From Malaya genurostris (taxonomy: Eukaryota > Arthropoda > Insecta > Diptera > Culicidae), in assembly GCF_030247185.1 (NCBI RefSeq), contig NC_080571.1:109265128-109329127 (forward strand): a stretch of DNA of 64,000 bases, given 5' to 3'. The notes under the pieces were generated by a model. The model made no database searches and was not told the DNA's origin. It worked only from the letters and a program-made list of their open reading frames with translations. The position numbers and the translations under genes are program-made. Shown piece by piece: positions 13,952 through 24,349 of this stretch. Numbering within the stretch: the stretch's first letter is position 1; every line of letters starts with the position of its first letter.

Positions 13952-15042
13952 CAGTTCGTGCTCGCATCGCATCCGACGCAGTCCAAAATTTCTTACGGTC
14001 GCGACGACAGAAACAAAGACAATACAGTGCAGTGAACAATAGAGTGTACGAAATGGGCAAATACGATTTAACAAAGCCTGAAACTTGGCCTACAAGGCCA
14101 AATTCAATTTGTATTGATTTCAAGCGCTGCAAAGTTAGACCTGCAGCAACCGAAATTGAAATCTTGCTTAAGGAACGAATGCATCTAAACGTTAATGATG
14201 TAAGTGAGATTCAATTCAACAAGGCGTCGAACTGTGTGTACATTATGTTTAAACGTGAAAAAGATGCAATTGCATTTGCTTCGGTTAATAACGGGGTGCA
14301 CAGTATTGATCATGACAATGTTAAATATAAAATCCCTGTGTACATGGTGGACAATGCCATAGAAGTACGCGTGCATGACCTTCCCCCGCAGACTAGCGAG
14401 GGGTATGTTCGGGAATGTATGTCGCAGTACGGTGAAGTTCTTTCCATCGAAAAGGAAGTATGGCGGAATTTTTCCCGGGTATCCGGAATGGTGTGCGAGT
14501 GGTACGTATGCAACTACGTAAAGCAAATCCATCTTACATCATTTGTGGTCAAGACGGGATACATCCGTGTAAAACGTTGATTACGTATGAAAATCAATTG
14601 GTTACATGTCAGTTTTGTGAACAAACCTTGCACTGAAACTGCGAAAACAAACAAAAACAAGGACAACCGCTCAACAACGGAAACTAGTGAATGCAGTGCT
14701 CCTGTTTCAAAAACACCTTCACCATCTAACCAACTATCAACTGCAATCAATGTACAAAGCGCATCTACAGCAACTGCAAATGAACCCAAGACGGCGATCA
14801 ACAACGAAAACAAGGAAACAGAAACCGCTCACAACTCCAACGATATAGCAATGGATGATACGAGCAACGGACAAAATGACCTCCAATCTTCGCTAGAAGG
14901 AAATGGAAGCTCCTCTCCCCCTAGAAGAAGGGTGACAACGAGATCCAACAATAAAAAAATAATTTTATGTAACAAAAACATGGGTAAATCGGCCACGTAA
15001 AGCTATACGCAAATTGGCCTGAATAAAAATTGTTAAAAAAAA
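13952..15042 (+). mobile_element. ORF1-only retroinsertion (half-LINE type) with 16-bp TSD
   Basis: Seen: identical 16-bp direct repeats AACATAGTTGTAGTAG at 13936-13951 and 15043-15058, a run of A at the 3' end (15035-15042 merging into the repeat), and a gag-like ORF but no endonuclease or reverse transcriptase. The uninterrupted family R copy near 54783 shows the empty site. Known: such a layout is produced by LINE-mediated target-primed reverse transcription, as for HAL1-type half-LINEs or processed transcripts. Inferred: mobilised in trans by an active non-LTR element. Confidence 0.8.
14053..15000 (+). pseudogene. Gag-like ORF1 of a non-LTR retroelement, frameshifted
   Basis: The ATG at 14053 opens MGKYDLTKPETWPTRPNS and continues with an RRM-like/gag region to about 14470. 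A missing T in the run at 14468-14472 shifts the frame. In the next frame one reads NGVRVVRMQLRKANPSYIIC followed by a zinc-knuckle-like CQFCEQTLH near 14610-14635, ending in a stop. The original frame then resumes as a Ser/Thr/Asn-rich tail with a basic PPRRRVTTRS motif, ending at 15000. Known: non-LTR ORF1 proteins bind the element RNA through RRM and CCHC domains. The exact clade is not recognised; Loa- or I-group ORF1 is my guess. Two frameshifts make this copy non-functional. Confidence 0.65.
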
Positions 15043-15159
15043 AACATAGTTGTAGTAGATGATTTTCTAGACCTCTACGTTTTCATTTGATTTTTTCTGT
15101 CGTGAAAACGACTTACTTTACTATGGCGCCCCCTTTTTCATAATTCGCCTAGTGGAGGA

Positions 15160-15420
15160 ATGGGTAGAACTTAAAGTCTATTCGCATTATTCCGGGACGG
15201 GACCATGCCAAATCCGGCATAAAATTCATTTGGTTGCCACCGATAGTATTTGGTACAACTCGAGATATTAACGATTGAAAGTCTATTCGCACTATTCCGG
15301 GTCGTCCAGGACGGGAGCATCCGGGACGATCCGGGACGTTTTTTTCCTCATCGGCGATTGCTGAGCTGGCTTGGAAACAATGATAAAAACTTATTGTTTA
15401 CCTTTTTCGCACTCGGACGA
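15160..15420. other. Stretch with CCGGGACG motifs
   Basis: Short repeats of CCGGGACG/CGGGACG and AAAGTCTATTCGCA(C/T)TATTCC occur twice (near 15174 and 15280), a small direct duplication of about 105 bp. No gene. Confidence 0.5.
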
Positions 15421-15424
15421 CAGT

Positions 15425-16010
15425 TCAGAACCTGGATTCTGATCCACTGAGCTCAGAACATGGATTCTGGTCCCACTGTATAATTAACTCAATTTAAGGT
15501 TTAGAATTTAGTTTCAGAACTTTTTCAGTTTTTAGAATTCAGTTTCTGAATTTAGTGGCAGAATACAGGTTCCAAGGTTAAAAGTAAGATTCTGGAACTG
15601 AATCCTGATTCTGGATTCTAGAAAAAAAATTTTAGAGCTGGTTTCTGGACTAGATTTTGGAACTGAATTTAATTCCTTCAAGTTCAAGTTCGGAATTCAT
15701 ATCCTGAAATCTGATTCAGGAATTCAACTTCTGAATTCTGGAACAAAACTCAAGATACGAATCTTAGATCTGGATTATGAAACAAAATTTTAGATTTGAA
15801 CTCCGAGCCAAAATTTTAGAACTGCCTTCAGAAACAACAAATTAATTACAGAATTCAGTTTTAGAATTTAATCAGTAAATTCAGCTCTAGAATTCATTTT
15901 CAGAATTCAGAACCTGCATGATGAAATTGAATTCGGAACCTGTGATCTAAAACTGAATTCTGTTCCTTAATTTCAGGTTAGGAATTCAGTTCTAGAATTG
16001 AATTTGGAAT
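15425..16010. repeat. Cryptically simple region rich in GAATTC/TTCTGGAAC
   Basis: Seen: nearly the whole stretch is a scrambled mixture of GAATTCAG, TTCTGAATT, CTGGATTCTG and AACTGAATTC, with no fixed period. It is a degenerate simple sequence, not coding: all frames are interrupted and low in complexity. Confidence 0.75.
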
Positions 16011-16439
16011 AATTTCAATAGAAATTTTTCAAGGAAATTTCTGGTTTCCATTACGCCAATCGAGAAATCGGACATAGGTGCTTAAAAATATTTAAATTCA
16101 ACAGGTTTGTTGGGGGAACCATTCTGAATCGCTTTTATGCTCTTCCTATTAGGAAAAAAAGTTTAAATTATGAATGCCATGTATTTGAATATAAATAAAA
16201 GAGCGATTTTTTATTTTGGATGAAAAGAACCCAAATTTTTATTTAAATTCAAAAATGCAAAGTTGAATTACGTCAGTTATAACTGCTTTGTTCCTTAACT
16301 AAAATTTGAGCAGATGGATGGAAATTGAAAGTTTTCCTATGTGAAGTGGAACGAGTCACTCATTTTTGACGTTCAAAGAGCGCGTAGAACTAAATACATG
16401 AACTGAATTTTTGATCTGGATTCCGAACCTGAATTTGCA

Positions 16440-16640
16440 ACTTAATTCAGAAACACAGGCTCAGCTCCAGTTCCCAATTGTCCAAAATTAAGCAGAACTC
16501 TTGGGCCTGTACGCCGAGCTCTTGCCTTTTCGCAGTGTTAGATAACATTCTAAAGTTTTGTTGCGATGGGCTTGAAAATGTGACAAAATATGATGCTTCC
16601 TTCGGAAGTGAGAATTTAGGGCATACGCATGACAAGATTT
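16440..16640 (+). repeat. Family R fragment (3' part)
   Basis: Seen: GCAGAACTCTTGGGCCTG, GCTCTTG, TTCGCAGT and GGCTTGAAAAT landmarks are shared in the same order with 42239-42370 and 55126-55330. Confidence 0.65.
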
Positions 16641-16799
16641 TATTTTACAGAATTGTCCTATTCGGGTCAAATATGTACCGCTTTGTTCTATAATTTGTTC
16701 CCATTTGAATGGTTACAGTATCATACCTTTCTCATATATGTTGTTGTTCCTATTGGTGAAAAGCTTGTATTTCAGTTTCTTTACGATTTGCCTCTCACT

Positions 16800-16960
16800 C
16801 GTCACAGTTTATGTTAAACTGATATACCACTTAGTAATTCAACATAAACCACTGAGCAGAACAAAAAGTTTCTGCTATTTGCAGAGTACTTTTCAAAAAT
16901 GAAGCTGCATCTGAACTCTTTCTGAAATGGATAGTAAAATGACCGGCTGCCCGGCCACCA
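16800..16960 (+). repeat. Dispersed repeat family P, copy 1
   Basis: Seen: similar to 22896-22990 and 36815-36910; shared motifs include AGTTTATG, ACCACTGAG, AGTACTTTTCAAAA and CTGCATCTGAACTCTTTCTG. Function unknown. Confidence 0.6.
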
Positions 16961-17850
16961 ATGGAAATTGATTTTCAATGTAAACTTTTCTTTCTGAGCA
17001 GCCTAGATAGTCGTGTAGTGTCTGTAGCGGTTCTCAATTGGCCTAGAATGACACTTACGGTCCACCTGTCCCGTTGGTATAAGTCCACCAAACAGGTAAG
17101 CCGTGTGACATCCGGCGGAATTGTTTCGACCAAAAATTGATCCACTGGTTTCTGGTTCCATGTCGTAAAAAGCCACTAAAATGGGAGCTCGCAAGTCAAG
17201 GTGTATTTCCTTGCCGATAACTGAATGACTGCAGCAGTTTCAAAAAAGGCAGTCGTAAATGGAACATTTGTGGGCTTTGCCCTTGCAGAGCTCGAAATTC
17301 CGTATATCCGGCGATAACTTCATATTCTTCATAATATATGAATTCTAGTCGGACTAAAGCCATCAATAGTAAATTCATTTCTTTTTATTTTCTTTCATAC
17401 AATACCTAGTTGTTTAAAGATAGTTCCTCACGCTGCCAAGCGAAATTGGAAATTGTCAGTCATTAACTATCTCGGACGAGTTGGCTAGATCTGGTACCAC
17501 GAATGAAAGATCCAGATTTATCACTGTCAACTGAACAAATCCAACTGTTTTTGGACTGCACCCAAACATGCCAGCTTGCAAACTTGCGCTCAAACAACAG
17601 CATTTTTTCTAGATTTGAATCTGAAAATGTCGAAATGGCTATTGAATTTTCCCAAGCATCATTGCAGGATTCTTGCCAGAGGTCTGACTGGACATTGCCA
17701 ACTCAAATATCACATGGCTACTATTTAGCATGCTGAGTACTATTTTTGTGATTTGTGTAAGTGCGATTGCGTACTTCATGACATGACAATGAATCCTTTC
17801 TGTATTAACCTTAAAAGGCTTTAGCAGATTGTTGGGAATCCATTATGGGG
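16961..17850. other. Non-coding stretch, nothing recognised
   Basis: Short frames on both strands only; none is supported. The stretch ends at the target duplication of the Juan-like element. Confidence 0.4.
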
Positions 17851-18101
17851 TGCCGAATTCACTTTTTTTTTTTTTTAAAATAACTTTTCATTGGAATATG
17901 AGTTAAAATTAAATTAATAAGATTTAAATTGGGTGTTCAGCCACAAGTGGTGACTTTTCAGCCCTGTTATATATATATGATTTGGTTATTACCATGAAGA
18001 CATTATTTGCTTCCGCAATTCTGAGATTTTTGTGTAGGGAAAATTCTAAACCTACTTGTATTGTGTAATGGGGAAAAGGAACTTATATACTAACTTACTA
18101 A

Positions 18102-20753
18102 CTAATACAGAGAGCGAATCGATTCAATTGAAGATTGCATCGATTTTTGTCGGAATTTGCTTATAATATTATGTGACATTACATCTAATGGTTCTATATT
18201 TGTGAGTCTGTGTAACTCATTTGTGCTAAACCAGGGAGGACGCTTCAAAATCATTTTCAGAATTTTATTCTGAATCCTTTGAAGCGTTTTCTTCCTGGTG
18301 GAACAACAACTTGACCAAATTGGTACCGCATAAAGCATGGCTGGTCTGAAAATTTGTTTATAAATTAACAGTTTGTTTTTTAGACAGAGCTTAGAATTTC
18401 TGTTTATAAGAGGATATAAACATTTAATATATTTATTACACTTTGCCTGGATTCCTTCAATGTGATCCTTGAAAGTGAGTTTTTTGTCATACGTTAAACC
18501 TAAGTATTTAGCTTGATCAGACCATGTCAATTCCAAGCCATTCAATTTAAGAATGTGATTATTGTTTGGTTTAAGAAAAGAAGCTCTTGGCTTGTGAGGA
18601 AAGATAATTAATTGCGTTTTTGCTGCATTTGGTTTAATTTTCCATTTTGACAGATAATCACTGAAAATATTTAAACTTCTTTGTAGGCGACTGCAGATCA
18701 CTCTTAGATTTCTACCTGTGGCTAACAGACTTGTGTCGTCACAGAATAGCGATTTCTGACAACCAACGGGTAGATTTGGAAGATCAGAAGTGAAAATATT
18801 ATACAAGATTGGAGCTACACTCGAACCCTGCGGAACACCGGCTCGTACGGGTAGCAATTCAGATTTACAGTTCTGATAGCTAACCTGAAGAGTACGATCA
18901 GTTAGATAATTCTGAATCATTTTGATCAAATAAATAGGAAACTGGAAATCGGACATTTTTGCTATTAAACCTTTGTGCCAAACACTGTCGAATGCTTTTT
19001 CTATGTCTAGAAGAGCAACTCCAGTGGATAACCCAGAAGATTTATTTGATTTTAGCATGTTCGTTACTCTGACAAGCTGATGAGTAGTTGAATGTTCATG
19101 ACGAAATCCAAACTGCTCTGGTAAAAAAATTGAATTCTCATTTATATGAGTCATCATTCTCAACAAGATAATTTTTTCAAAAAGTTTACTGATAGAAGAA
19201 AGTAAGCTAATTGGGCGATAACTTGATGTTTCTGCTGGGTTTTTATCAGGTTTTAGGATAGGAATTACTTTAGCGTTTTTCCATCTTTTTGGGAAGTAAG
19301 CTAATGAAAAACACTTGTTGAAAATTTTAACCAGGAGTCTCAAGGCAACATCGGGAAGATTTTTAATAAGAATATTAAAAATTCCATCATTACCAGGAGC
19401 CTTCATGTTTTTGAGTTTCCTAATAATTGATTTAATTTCATCAAAATTCGTCTCAATAATGTCATCGTGTGATAACACTTGGGTTGAAATATGATCATAC
19501 TTCAGTGAGACTTCATTTTCAATAGGACTCACAACGTTTAAATTAAAATTGTGGACACTCTCGAACTGCTGAGCTAGCTTTTGAGCTTTTTCACCATTTG
19601 TAAGAAGTATTTGATTTCCTTCCTTGAGAGCAGGAATTGGTTTCTGAGGTTTCTTAAGAACCTTAGAAAGTTTCCAGAAAGGTTTAGAATATGGTTTAAT
19701 TTGTTCAACTTCTTTAGCGAAATTTTCATTTCGCAAAAGAGTAAATCTATGTTTAATTTCTTTTTGTAAATCCTTAACTATGTTTTTCATAGCAGGATCA
19801 CGAGAACGTTGATATTGTCGTCGACGAACATTCTTCAACCGAATGAGCAGTTGAAGATTGTCATCGATGATAGGAGAATTTAATTTAGTTTGAGCTTTGG
19901 GAACTGAAAGATTTCTAGCTTCGATAATATAATGATTCAAATTATCAATTGCTGTGTCGATGTCCGCAGAATTTTCTAAAATAGTTTCATGATCCACATG
20001 ATTTTCAATGTGAGATCTGTAATCCAACCAATTAGCTCTATGATAGTTGAAAATAGAACTAATTGGATTAATTATAGCTTCGTTGGAAAGTCTGAATGTT
20101 ACTGGAAGATGATCTGAGTCAAAGTCAGCATGAGTAATCGGTTCACTACAAATGTGACTTTGATCTGTTAGAACCAGATCAATTGTAGACGGGTTTTTCA
20201 CGGAAGAGAAACAAGTCGGATTACTGGGATGAAGAACTGTGAAGTAACCAGCTGAGAGTTGATTATGAAGTATTTTACCATTACTGTTATTTTGCCTACA
20301 ATTCCACTGGACATGCTTAGCATTTAAGTCCCCTATTACGAAAAATTTCGATCGATATCTTGTAAGTTTTTGCAAATCGCCTTTAAAGAAATTTAATTGT
20401 TCGCCGGTGCATTGGAATGGCAAATATGCTCCAGCGATGAAATAAATTCCATGAATGGTTTCAACTTCGATTCCCAAGCTTTCAATAACTTTAGTATTGA
20501 AAGAAGGTAAAATTCGATGTTTGATTTGCCGTTGGACAAAAATGGCAACTCCACCACCCATTCCAGTAAACCTGTCAAATCGATGAACCACATAATGTGG
20601 ATTACTTTTCAATTTTACATTTGGTTTAAGAAAAGTTTCTGTCACAATGGCAATATGAATTTTGTGAACTTTGAGAAAATTATAAAATTCATCTTCACTC
20701 GATTTCAAAGATCGAGCATTCCAATTTAAAATATTCAAATAATTATTTAACAT
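18102..20753 (-). CDS. Juan-like ORF2: endonuclease-reverse transcriptase (883 aa)
   Basis: This enzyme nicks target DNA and copies the element RNA there. The amino-terminal part is an apurinic-type endonuclease: LNILNWNARSL at the start, FVIGDLNAKHVQWNC near residue 138, DSDHLPV near 213. The reverse transcriptase follows: LKPDKNPAETSSYRPISLLS near 500, LDIEKAFDSVW near 585, GVPQGSSVAPILYN near 643 and the catalytic FCDDTSLL near 671, where FCDD replaces the more common FADD/YADD. There is no RNase H domain, as expected for the Jockey clade. The length fits Juan. A GTG lies one codon upstream; I chose the ATG at 20753. It overlaps the end of ORF1 by 11 nt in another frame, so it is probably translated by reinitiation or shunting. 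No stops or frameshifts. Confidence 0.93.
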   Translation of the reverse strand: MLNNYLNILNWNARSLKSSEDEFYNFLKVHKIHIAIVTETFLKPNVKLKSNPHYVVHRFDRFTGMGGGVAIFVQRQIKHRILPSFNTKVIESLGIEVETIHGIYFIAGAYLPFQCTGEQLNFFKGDLQKLTRYRSKFFVIGDLNAKHVQWNCRQNNSNGKILHNQLSAGYFTVLHPSNPTCFSSVKNPSTIDLVLTDQSHICSEPITHADFDSDHLPVTFRLSNEAIINPISSIFNYHRANWLDYRSHIENHVDHETILENSADIDTAIDNLNHYIIEARNLSVPKAQTKLNSPIIDDNLQLLIRLKNVRRRQYQRSRDPAMKNIVKDLQKEIKHRFTLLRNENFAKEVEQIKPYSKPFWKLSKVLKKPQKPIPALKEGNQILLTNGEKAQKLAQQFESVHNFNLNVVSPIENEVSLKYDHISTQVLSHDDIIETNFDEIKSIIRKLKNMKAPGNDGIFNILIKNLPDVALRLLVKIFNKCFSLAYFPKRWKNAKVIPILKPDKNPAETSSYRPISLLSSISKLFEKIILLRMMTHINENSIFLPEQFGFRHEHSTTHQLVRVTNMLKSNKSSGLSTGVALLDIEKAFDSVWHKGLIAKMSDFQFPIYLIKMIQNYLTDRTLQVSYQNCKSELLPVRAGVPQGSSVAPILYNIFTSDLPNLPVGCQKSLFCDDTSLLATGRNLRVICSRLQRSLNIFSDYLSKWKIKPNAAKTQLIIFPHKPRASFLKPNNNHILKLNGLELTWSDQAKYLGLTYDKKLTFKDHIEGIQAKCNKYIKCLYPLINRNSKLCLKNKLLIYKQIFRPAMLYAVPIWSSCCSTRKKTLQRIQNKILKMILKRPPWFSTNELHRLTNIEPLDVMSHNIISKFRQKSMQSSIESIRSLY

Positions 20754-22287
20754 CACTGTTAAATTTTAAATTCATTATAATATTATTTGCAAATTTCCAT
20801 CCGATTTGAAATGCTTCAAAAAGTGATGAAGTTGAATTCATTTGGATGATCATTTGAAAAAGTTGATCTTGTAGGTAGATCATTTTATTTTCAGTTATAT
20901 CGCCTAAATCGACTTCATTTAAAGAAGCGAATGGCATTGAAGGAATATTTGTAGGTAGACTGCCATTAGAAGAAGATGATTTGGCCGGTCTACCTATTAA
21001 TAAATTGTTTTCGTTAGAAGAAGAACTGCAAGGCGGTCCTGTGTTTTGATTATTTACATTAGAAGAAATAGGTGATAGATTTCTACCTAATATACCAGCA
21101 TAACTGACATTAGAAGAAGATGATGACGAGGTCGATCTACCTGTCAATAAATTGTTTTCGTTAGAAGACGAATTGACAGGCGTACCTGTTTTTTGTTTCG
21201 AAGAAATCAGTGCCGAATTAGGCGTGGCATTTGTAACGGTTTTCTGATTTTCAGGTATGTTCTGTAAATTTAAGGTCGTTGATTTGACTTGTTGTCGAAG
21301 CGAACGAGCGTTTAAAATTTTTTCCCTGACAGGACATTTCAAATAATTGGATTTATGATTTCCATTGCAATTTGAACATGAAAATTTATCAGTGGTTTCA
21401 TTCGTTGGACAATCGTCTTTCGAATGCGATTTACCACAATTCAAACACCGTATATCCATATGACAATTTTTGGTTCCATGACCGAAGCCTTGGCAACGAC
21501 GACATTGCGTTAAGTTTGCAATATGATTATGCCGTTTATAATGTTCCCAATGAATTTTAATGTGGGAAATGAAACGTACTTTTTTTAAAGTTTTCAAATT
21601 GTTTACATCACTTCGATTGAAGTGTATTAGGTGAAGTTCATGGGAAATTCCAGAGCGTGGTTTAGAAGTACCATTCGCTCTTTTTTTCATAAGTATTACT
21701 TGGGAAGGGGCAAAACCAAGCAATTCTTTTAGTTCATTTTTAATTTCATCAATACTTTGATCATTTGATAATCCTTTCAAGACAGCCTTGAAGGGTCTGT
21801 CTGATTTTATATCATATGAATAAAATTTATGAAGTTTCTCGGACAAATATCGAATAAGACGTTCGTAATCTTCCAATCCATCCACCAAGACTCGACATTC
21901 TCCTCTTCGTCCGATTTGAAATGAGACTTTTACTTCCGGGAGAAAAGTAGAAAGCTCAGTACGGAATGCTTTGAAGTCGGAAATCATCACCGTCACTGGT
22001 GGCATAGATTGATGTTTCTTCCCAGAACGACAAGCGCCCATTTTGGGAATTTTTGAAGAATTTTCTTCTATGTCGCTACAATCGGATTCAGGAAGAATCT
22101 CGTAAATATTGTTAGACGGCATAGAATCAACGGAAGGGAAATCCGTCCGTTGTCTTTTATTTTTACATTCAGATTCTATAAGATCGTGAATGTTATTAGA
22201 AAAATGTTGAATAACGGATTGTGATTTATTCCGTATTGAATTATTTTTAGCCTTAGGCTTGTTGTTTTTCCGGTTGGACGCAGGCAT
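20743..22287 (-). CDS. Juan-like ORF1: Gag-like nucleic-acid-binding protein (514 aa)
   Basis: It binds the element RNA to form the transposition particle. The amino end is basic (RKNNKPKAKNNSIRNKSQS). Residues about 105-240 form the gag/PRE_C2HC-like region (VMISDFKAFRTELSTFLPEV, LKGLSNDQSIDEIKNEL). Three cysteine knuckles follow from about residue 260: CRRCQGFGHGTKNC, CLNCGKSHSKDDC and CSNCNGNHKSNYLKC. Residues about 370-460 are a Ser-rich segment in which SSSNENNLL occurs twice, an internal duplication. ORF2 overlaps its end by 11 nt. The ATG at 22287 follows the leader. The frame is intact. Confidence 0.9.
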   Translation of the reverse strand: MPASNRKNNKPKAKNNSIRNKSQSVIQHFSNNIHDLIESECKNKRQRTDFPSVDSMPSNNIYEILPESDCSDIEENSSKIPKMGACRSGKKHQSMPPVTVMISDFKAFRTELSTFLPEVKVSFQIGRRGECRVLVDGLEDYERLIRYLSEKLHKFYSYDIKSDRPFKAVLKGLSNDQSIDEIKNELKELLGFAPSQVILMKKRANGTSKPRSGISHELHLIHFNRSDVNNLKTLKKVRFISHIKIHWEHYKRHNHIANLTQCRRCQGFGHGTKNCHMDIRCLNCGKSHSKDDCPTNETTDKFSCSNCNGNHKSNYLKCPVREKILNARSLRQQVKSTTLNLQNIPENQKTVTNATPNSALISSKQKTGTPVNSSSNENNLLTGRSTSSSSSSNVSYAGILGRNLSPISSNVNNQNTGPPCSSSSNENNLLIGRPAKSSSSNGSLPTNIPSMPFASLNEVDLGDITENKMIYLQDQLFQMIIQMNSTSSLFEAFQIGWKFANNIIMNLKFNSDVK

Positions 22288-22382
22288 TTTTGAAATAAAT
22301 GAAATTTTAAACTAAATTAACTAGGCTAAATTAGTCTTCGATTAGACTCCTAGCTAGCCTTAAAAAAGGCTGATTAATTTCT

Positions 22383-22448
22383 TAGTCACTCTAATATCAC
22401 TCTTTGTATCACTTAGTCACTCTAATATCACTCTTTGTATCACTTAGT
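22383..22448 (-). repeat. 31-bp tandem repeat in the Juan-like 5' leader
   Basis: Seen: two full units of CACTCTAATATCACTCTTTG-containing sequence plus a partial third, between the 5' end and ORF1. Inferred: possibly part of the internal promoter, since LINE leaders carry their own promoter and can expand by tandem units. Confidence 0.75.
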
Positions 22449-22659
22449 TAGTGATTCAGGTAGTCTTGAAATAGACTGAAGCCTTGAATCAATGAAACTC
22501 TAGGTAGCCAGAAAAAAATTCCAGGAGCCAAGAGCTATACGCGTGCGGTGCGAACGACTGTTCAACACCGACTGCCGAATTCACTTCTGCTCCTATCTAT
22601 TGCGAATCGTTCTGCATTCTTCCGGGATTGCAGAATAGAGTCGCTTTCGTAAAATCGCC

Positions 22660-24340
22660 TCTCGTGGTTGGAGGTTTTATCCAACGTGCATTTTAGCACC
22701 TTCAGATCATTCAGCATCCTTTATTTCTTTTTGTTTTGTGCTGTTTTTTCACCTCATCCACTACTCATTTCCCTTCCATGTTCCTTTTATCCTTTCCTTC
22801 CCATCAGGAAAATGATGAGAAGCTACGATAAGGCACAAATAAGTAGGGGAACGTGACACTTGAGCCAATTAGTTCTGACTCTTGATTCTTGAACTGTTAT
22901 ACCGCCCAGTAGTTCAACAGAAACCACTGAGAAAACGAAAAGTACTCTTCAAAATGGAGTTACATCTGAACTCTTTCTGGAAAGTGAATCATCAAACTCT
23001 ACATACTCTGATCTTCATGAAACCATGTACTTGTTTTCAGTATGACAAACCATTTATTTTTACAAAATTTGGAAAACAATTCGACTCAAGACCGAGTTTT
23101 GGAAAGAGCGGATGTGATTTGGCAAACACTTTCTTCAAATCGTGGTACCTCATAAACTGTTTAATATTTTTTTAAAGATAAAGAAGCTGCAACTGGAAAT
23201 ATTCAAGGACATTTGCAAAATTTCAAGATTGATAAAGAAATAATTATCTGAACACTGTAATTTTACAGATCAGAAACAATAAAATAGTTTTAAGTGACCT
23301 TTCTTCTAGAAGTAACCGTTCTCAGCACATTTTGACATAAAATCCAGAAACGAGATACCCAAATAGCACCTGTAACTTATTCATAAAAAATAAAATACAT
23401 CCTATGCTGCATAATGATCGCATGATAGACACAACGAAACAAGTCGTATTATGATGGAGACAATGGAGTCAAAACAATGCTACGAATTGACATCTCATCA
23501 TACTAAGTTACAATAAGCTCCAACGTAACTTTTCGGTAATCTAACTCTTACGACGTGCTCGCATTAACTGGTTTTAGACGCCAACTGGTCACCGTAACAA
23601 AATATGACAATGAAAAAGTGACACACTACAAGACAAAGTTAAGTAATGATTTCATATCGGTTACCGTATTCGTTGTTATGCAACAAAGAAATACAATTAC
23701 AGTGTCGGTTGAAAGCTTCCGTACATTATCCCGGACAATAATATTAAATCAATAAGTAGAATAAGTAGAAAATTCCTTCTGTTTAAAACAATTGGCTATA
23801 GTTAAATCTCCGCTTATACGCAATTTTTTTTACCAGTACATGTGCGAAGCAAACTTGTTTCGTTTTGGGAAGTACATTCTCTCTACCAGAGACAATATTT
23901 CTACACTTTGTCACGGCAGTGTATGCAACTTATGCCAATGGCTACCATTATGACCGGGGAATGAAACATTAATTAAATTTGAAATGACTGCAATTTTTAA
24001 TTTCCTTTATTTTATTATTTGAAAAAATAATATTAATATTTATTTTCTGTTGCATTGTGACTGATGTGCGCGCTGAATCAAATCAAATATTCGTTACTGA
24101 GAAGTTGTTTGGCAACCAGTGGTAAGTCGCACAAGCTCCGCCTCTTACGTTTTTCAGGTTACATAGCAGTTATAATGCACGTTGCAAAGTCTTCTACTTG
24201 TTCCATGAATTTGTGTTATTGAAGTGCAATAACGTGTGCTACTTCGGTAAGTATGAACAACAAAACCCTTTTTAGGCCACATAGTTGTGAGATAATGCCG
24301 TTCTCTTGTTATTGAATTTATCTCACCTATAAAAAAATTT
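22660..24340. other. Mostly unrecognised stretch, with a family P copy
   Basis: A family P copy lies at about 22896-22990 (AGTAGTTCAACAGAAACCAC, ATCTGAACTCTTTCTGG). The rest has only short unsupported frames. Confidence 0.45.
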
Positions 24341-24349
24341 GTCTTGTCG

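Larger units (their letters stand above)
13725..15150 (+). repeat. Dispersed repeat family R, copy 1, split by a retroinsertion
   Basis: Seen: 13725-13951 resembles 41790-42000 and 54590-54800 (shared landmarks: ATTCGAACA, ATAAGTCGGTGAA, GTGTACACTGT / GTGTCCACTGT, ATCAGAAGT). The similarity resumes after 15058 (TTTTCTAGAC) and matches the sequence that directly follows in the uninterrupted copy near 54800. No coding capacity. The middle, 13952-15042, is a separate insertion. Confidence 0.75.
17863..22572 (-). mobile_element. Full-length Juan-like (Jockey clade) retrotransposon
   Basis: Seen: 4.7 kb on the minus strand with a poly(A) tail (the T run at 17863-17876), two open overlapping ORFs, and direct repeats TGCCGAATTCACTT at 17851-17864 and 22573-22586 (the last Ts may belong to the tail). 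The 5' end lies at 22572, followed by about 285 bp of leader that contains a 31-bp tandem repeat. Known: Juan elements are Jockey-clade LINEs abundant in Aedes and Culex. Inferred: a recent, complete and possibly mobile copy, since both reading frames are open and the duplications are identical. Confidence 0.92.

Noticed and set aside
13822..14052. Amino-terminal extension of the gag-like ORF upstream of 14053
   Set aside because: It crosses the target duplication and comes from the disrupted host repeat, not from the retroelement.
19581..20729. Plus-strand frames inside the Juan-like element
   Set aside because: They are antisense shadows of ORF2.
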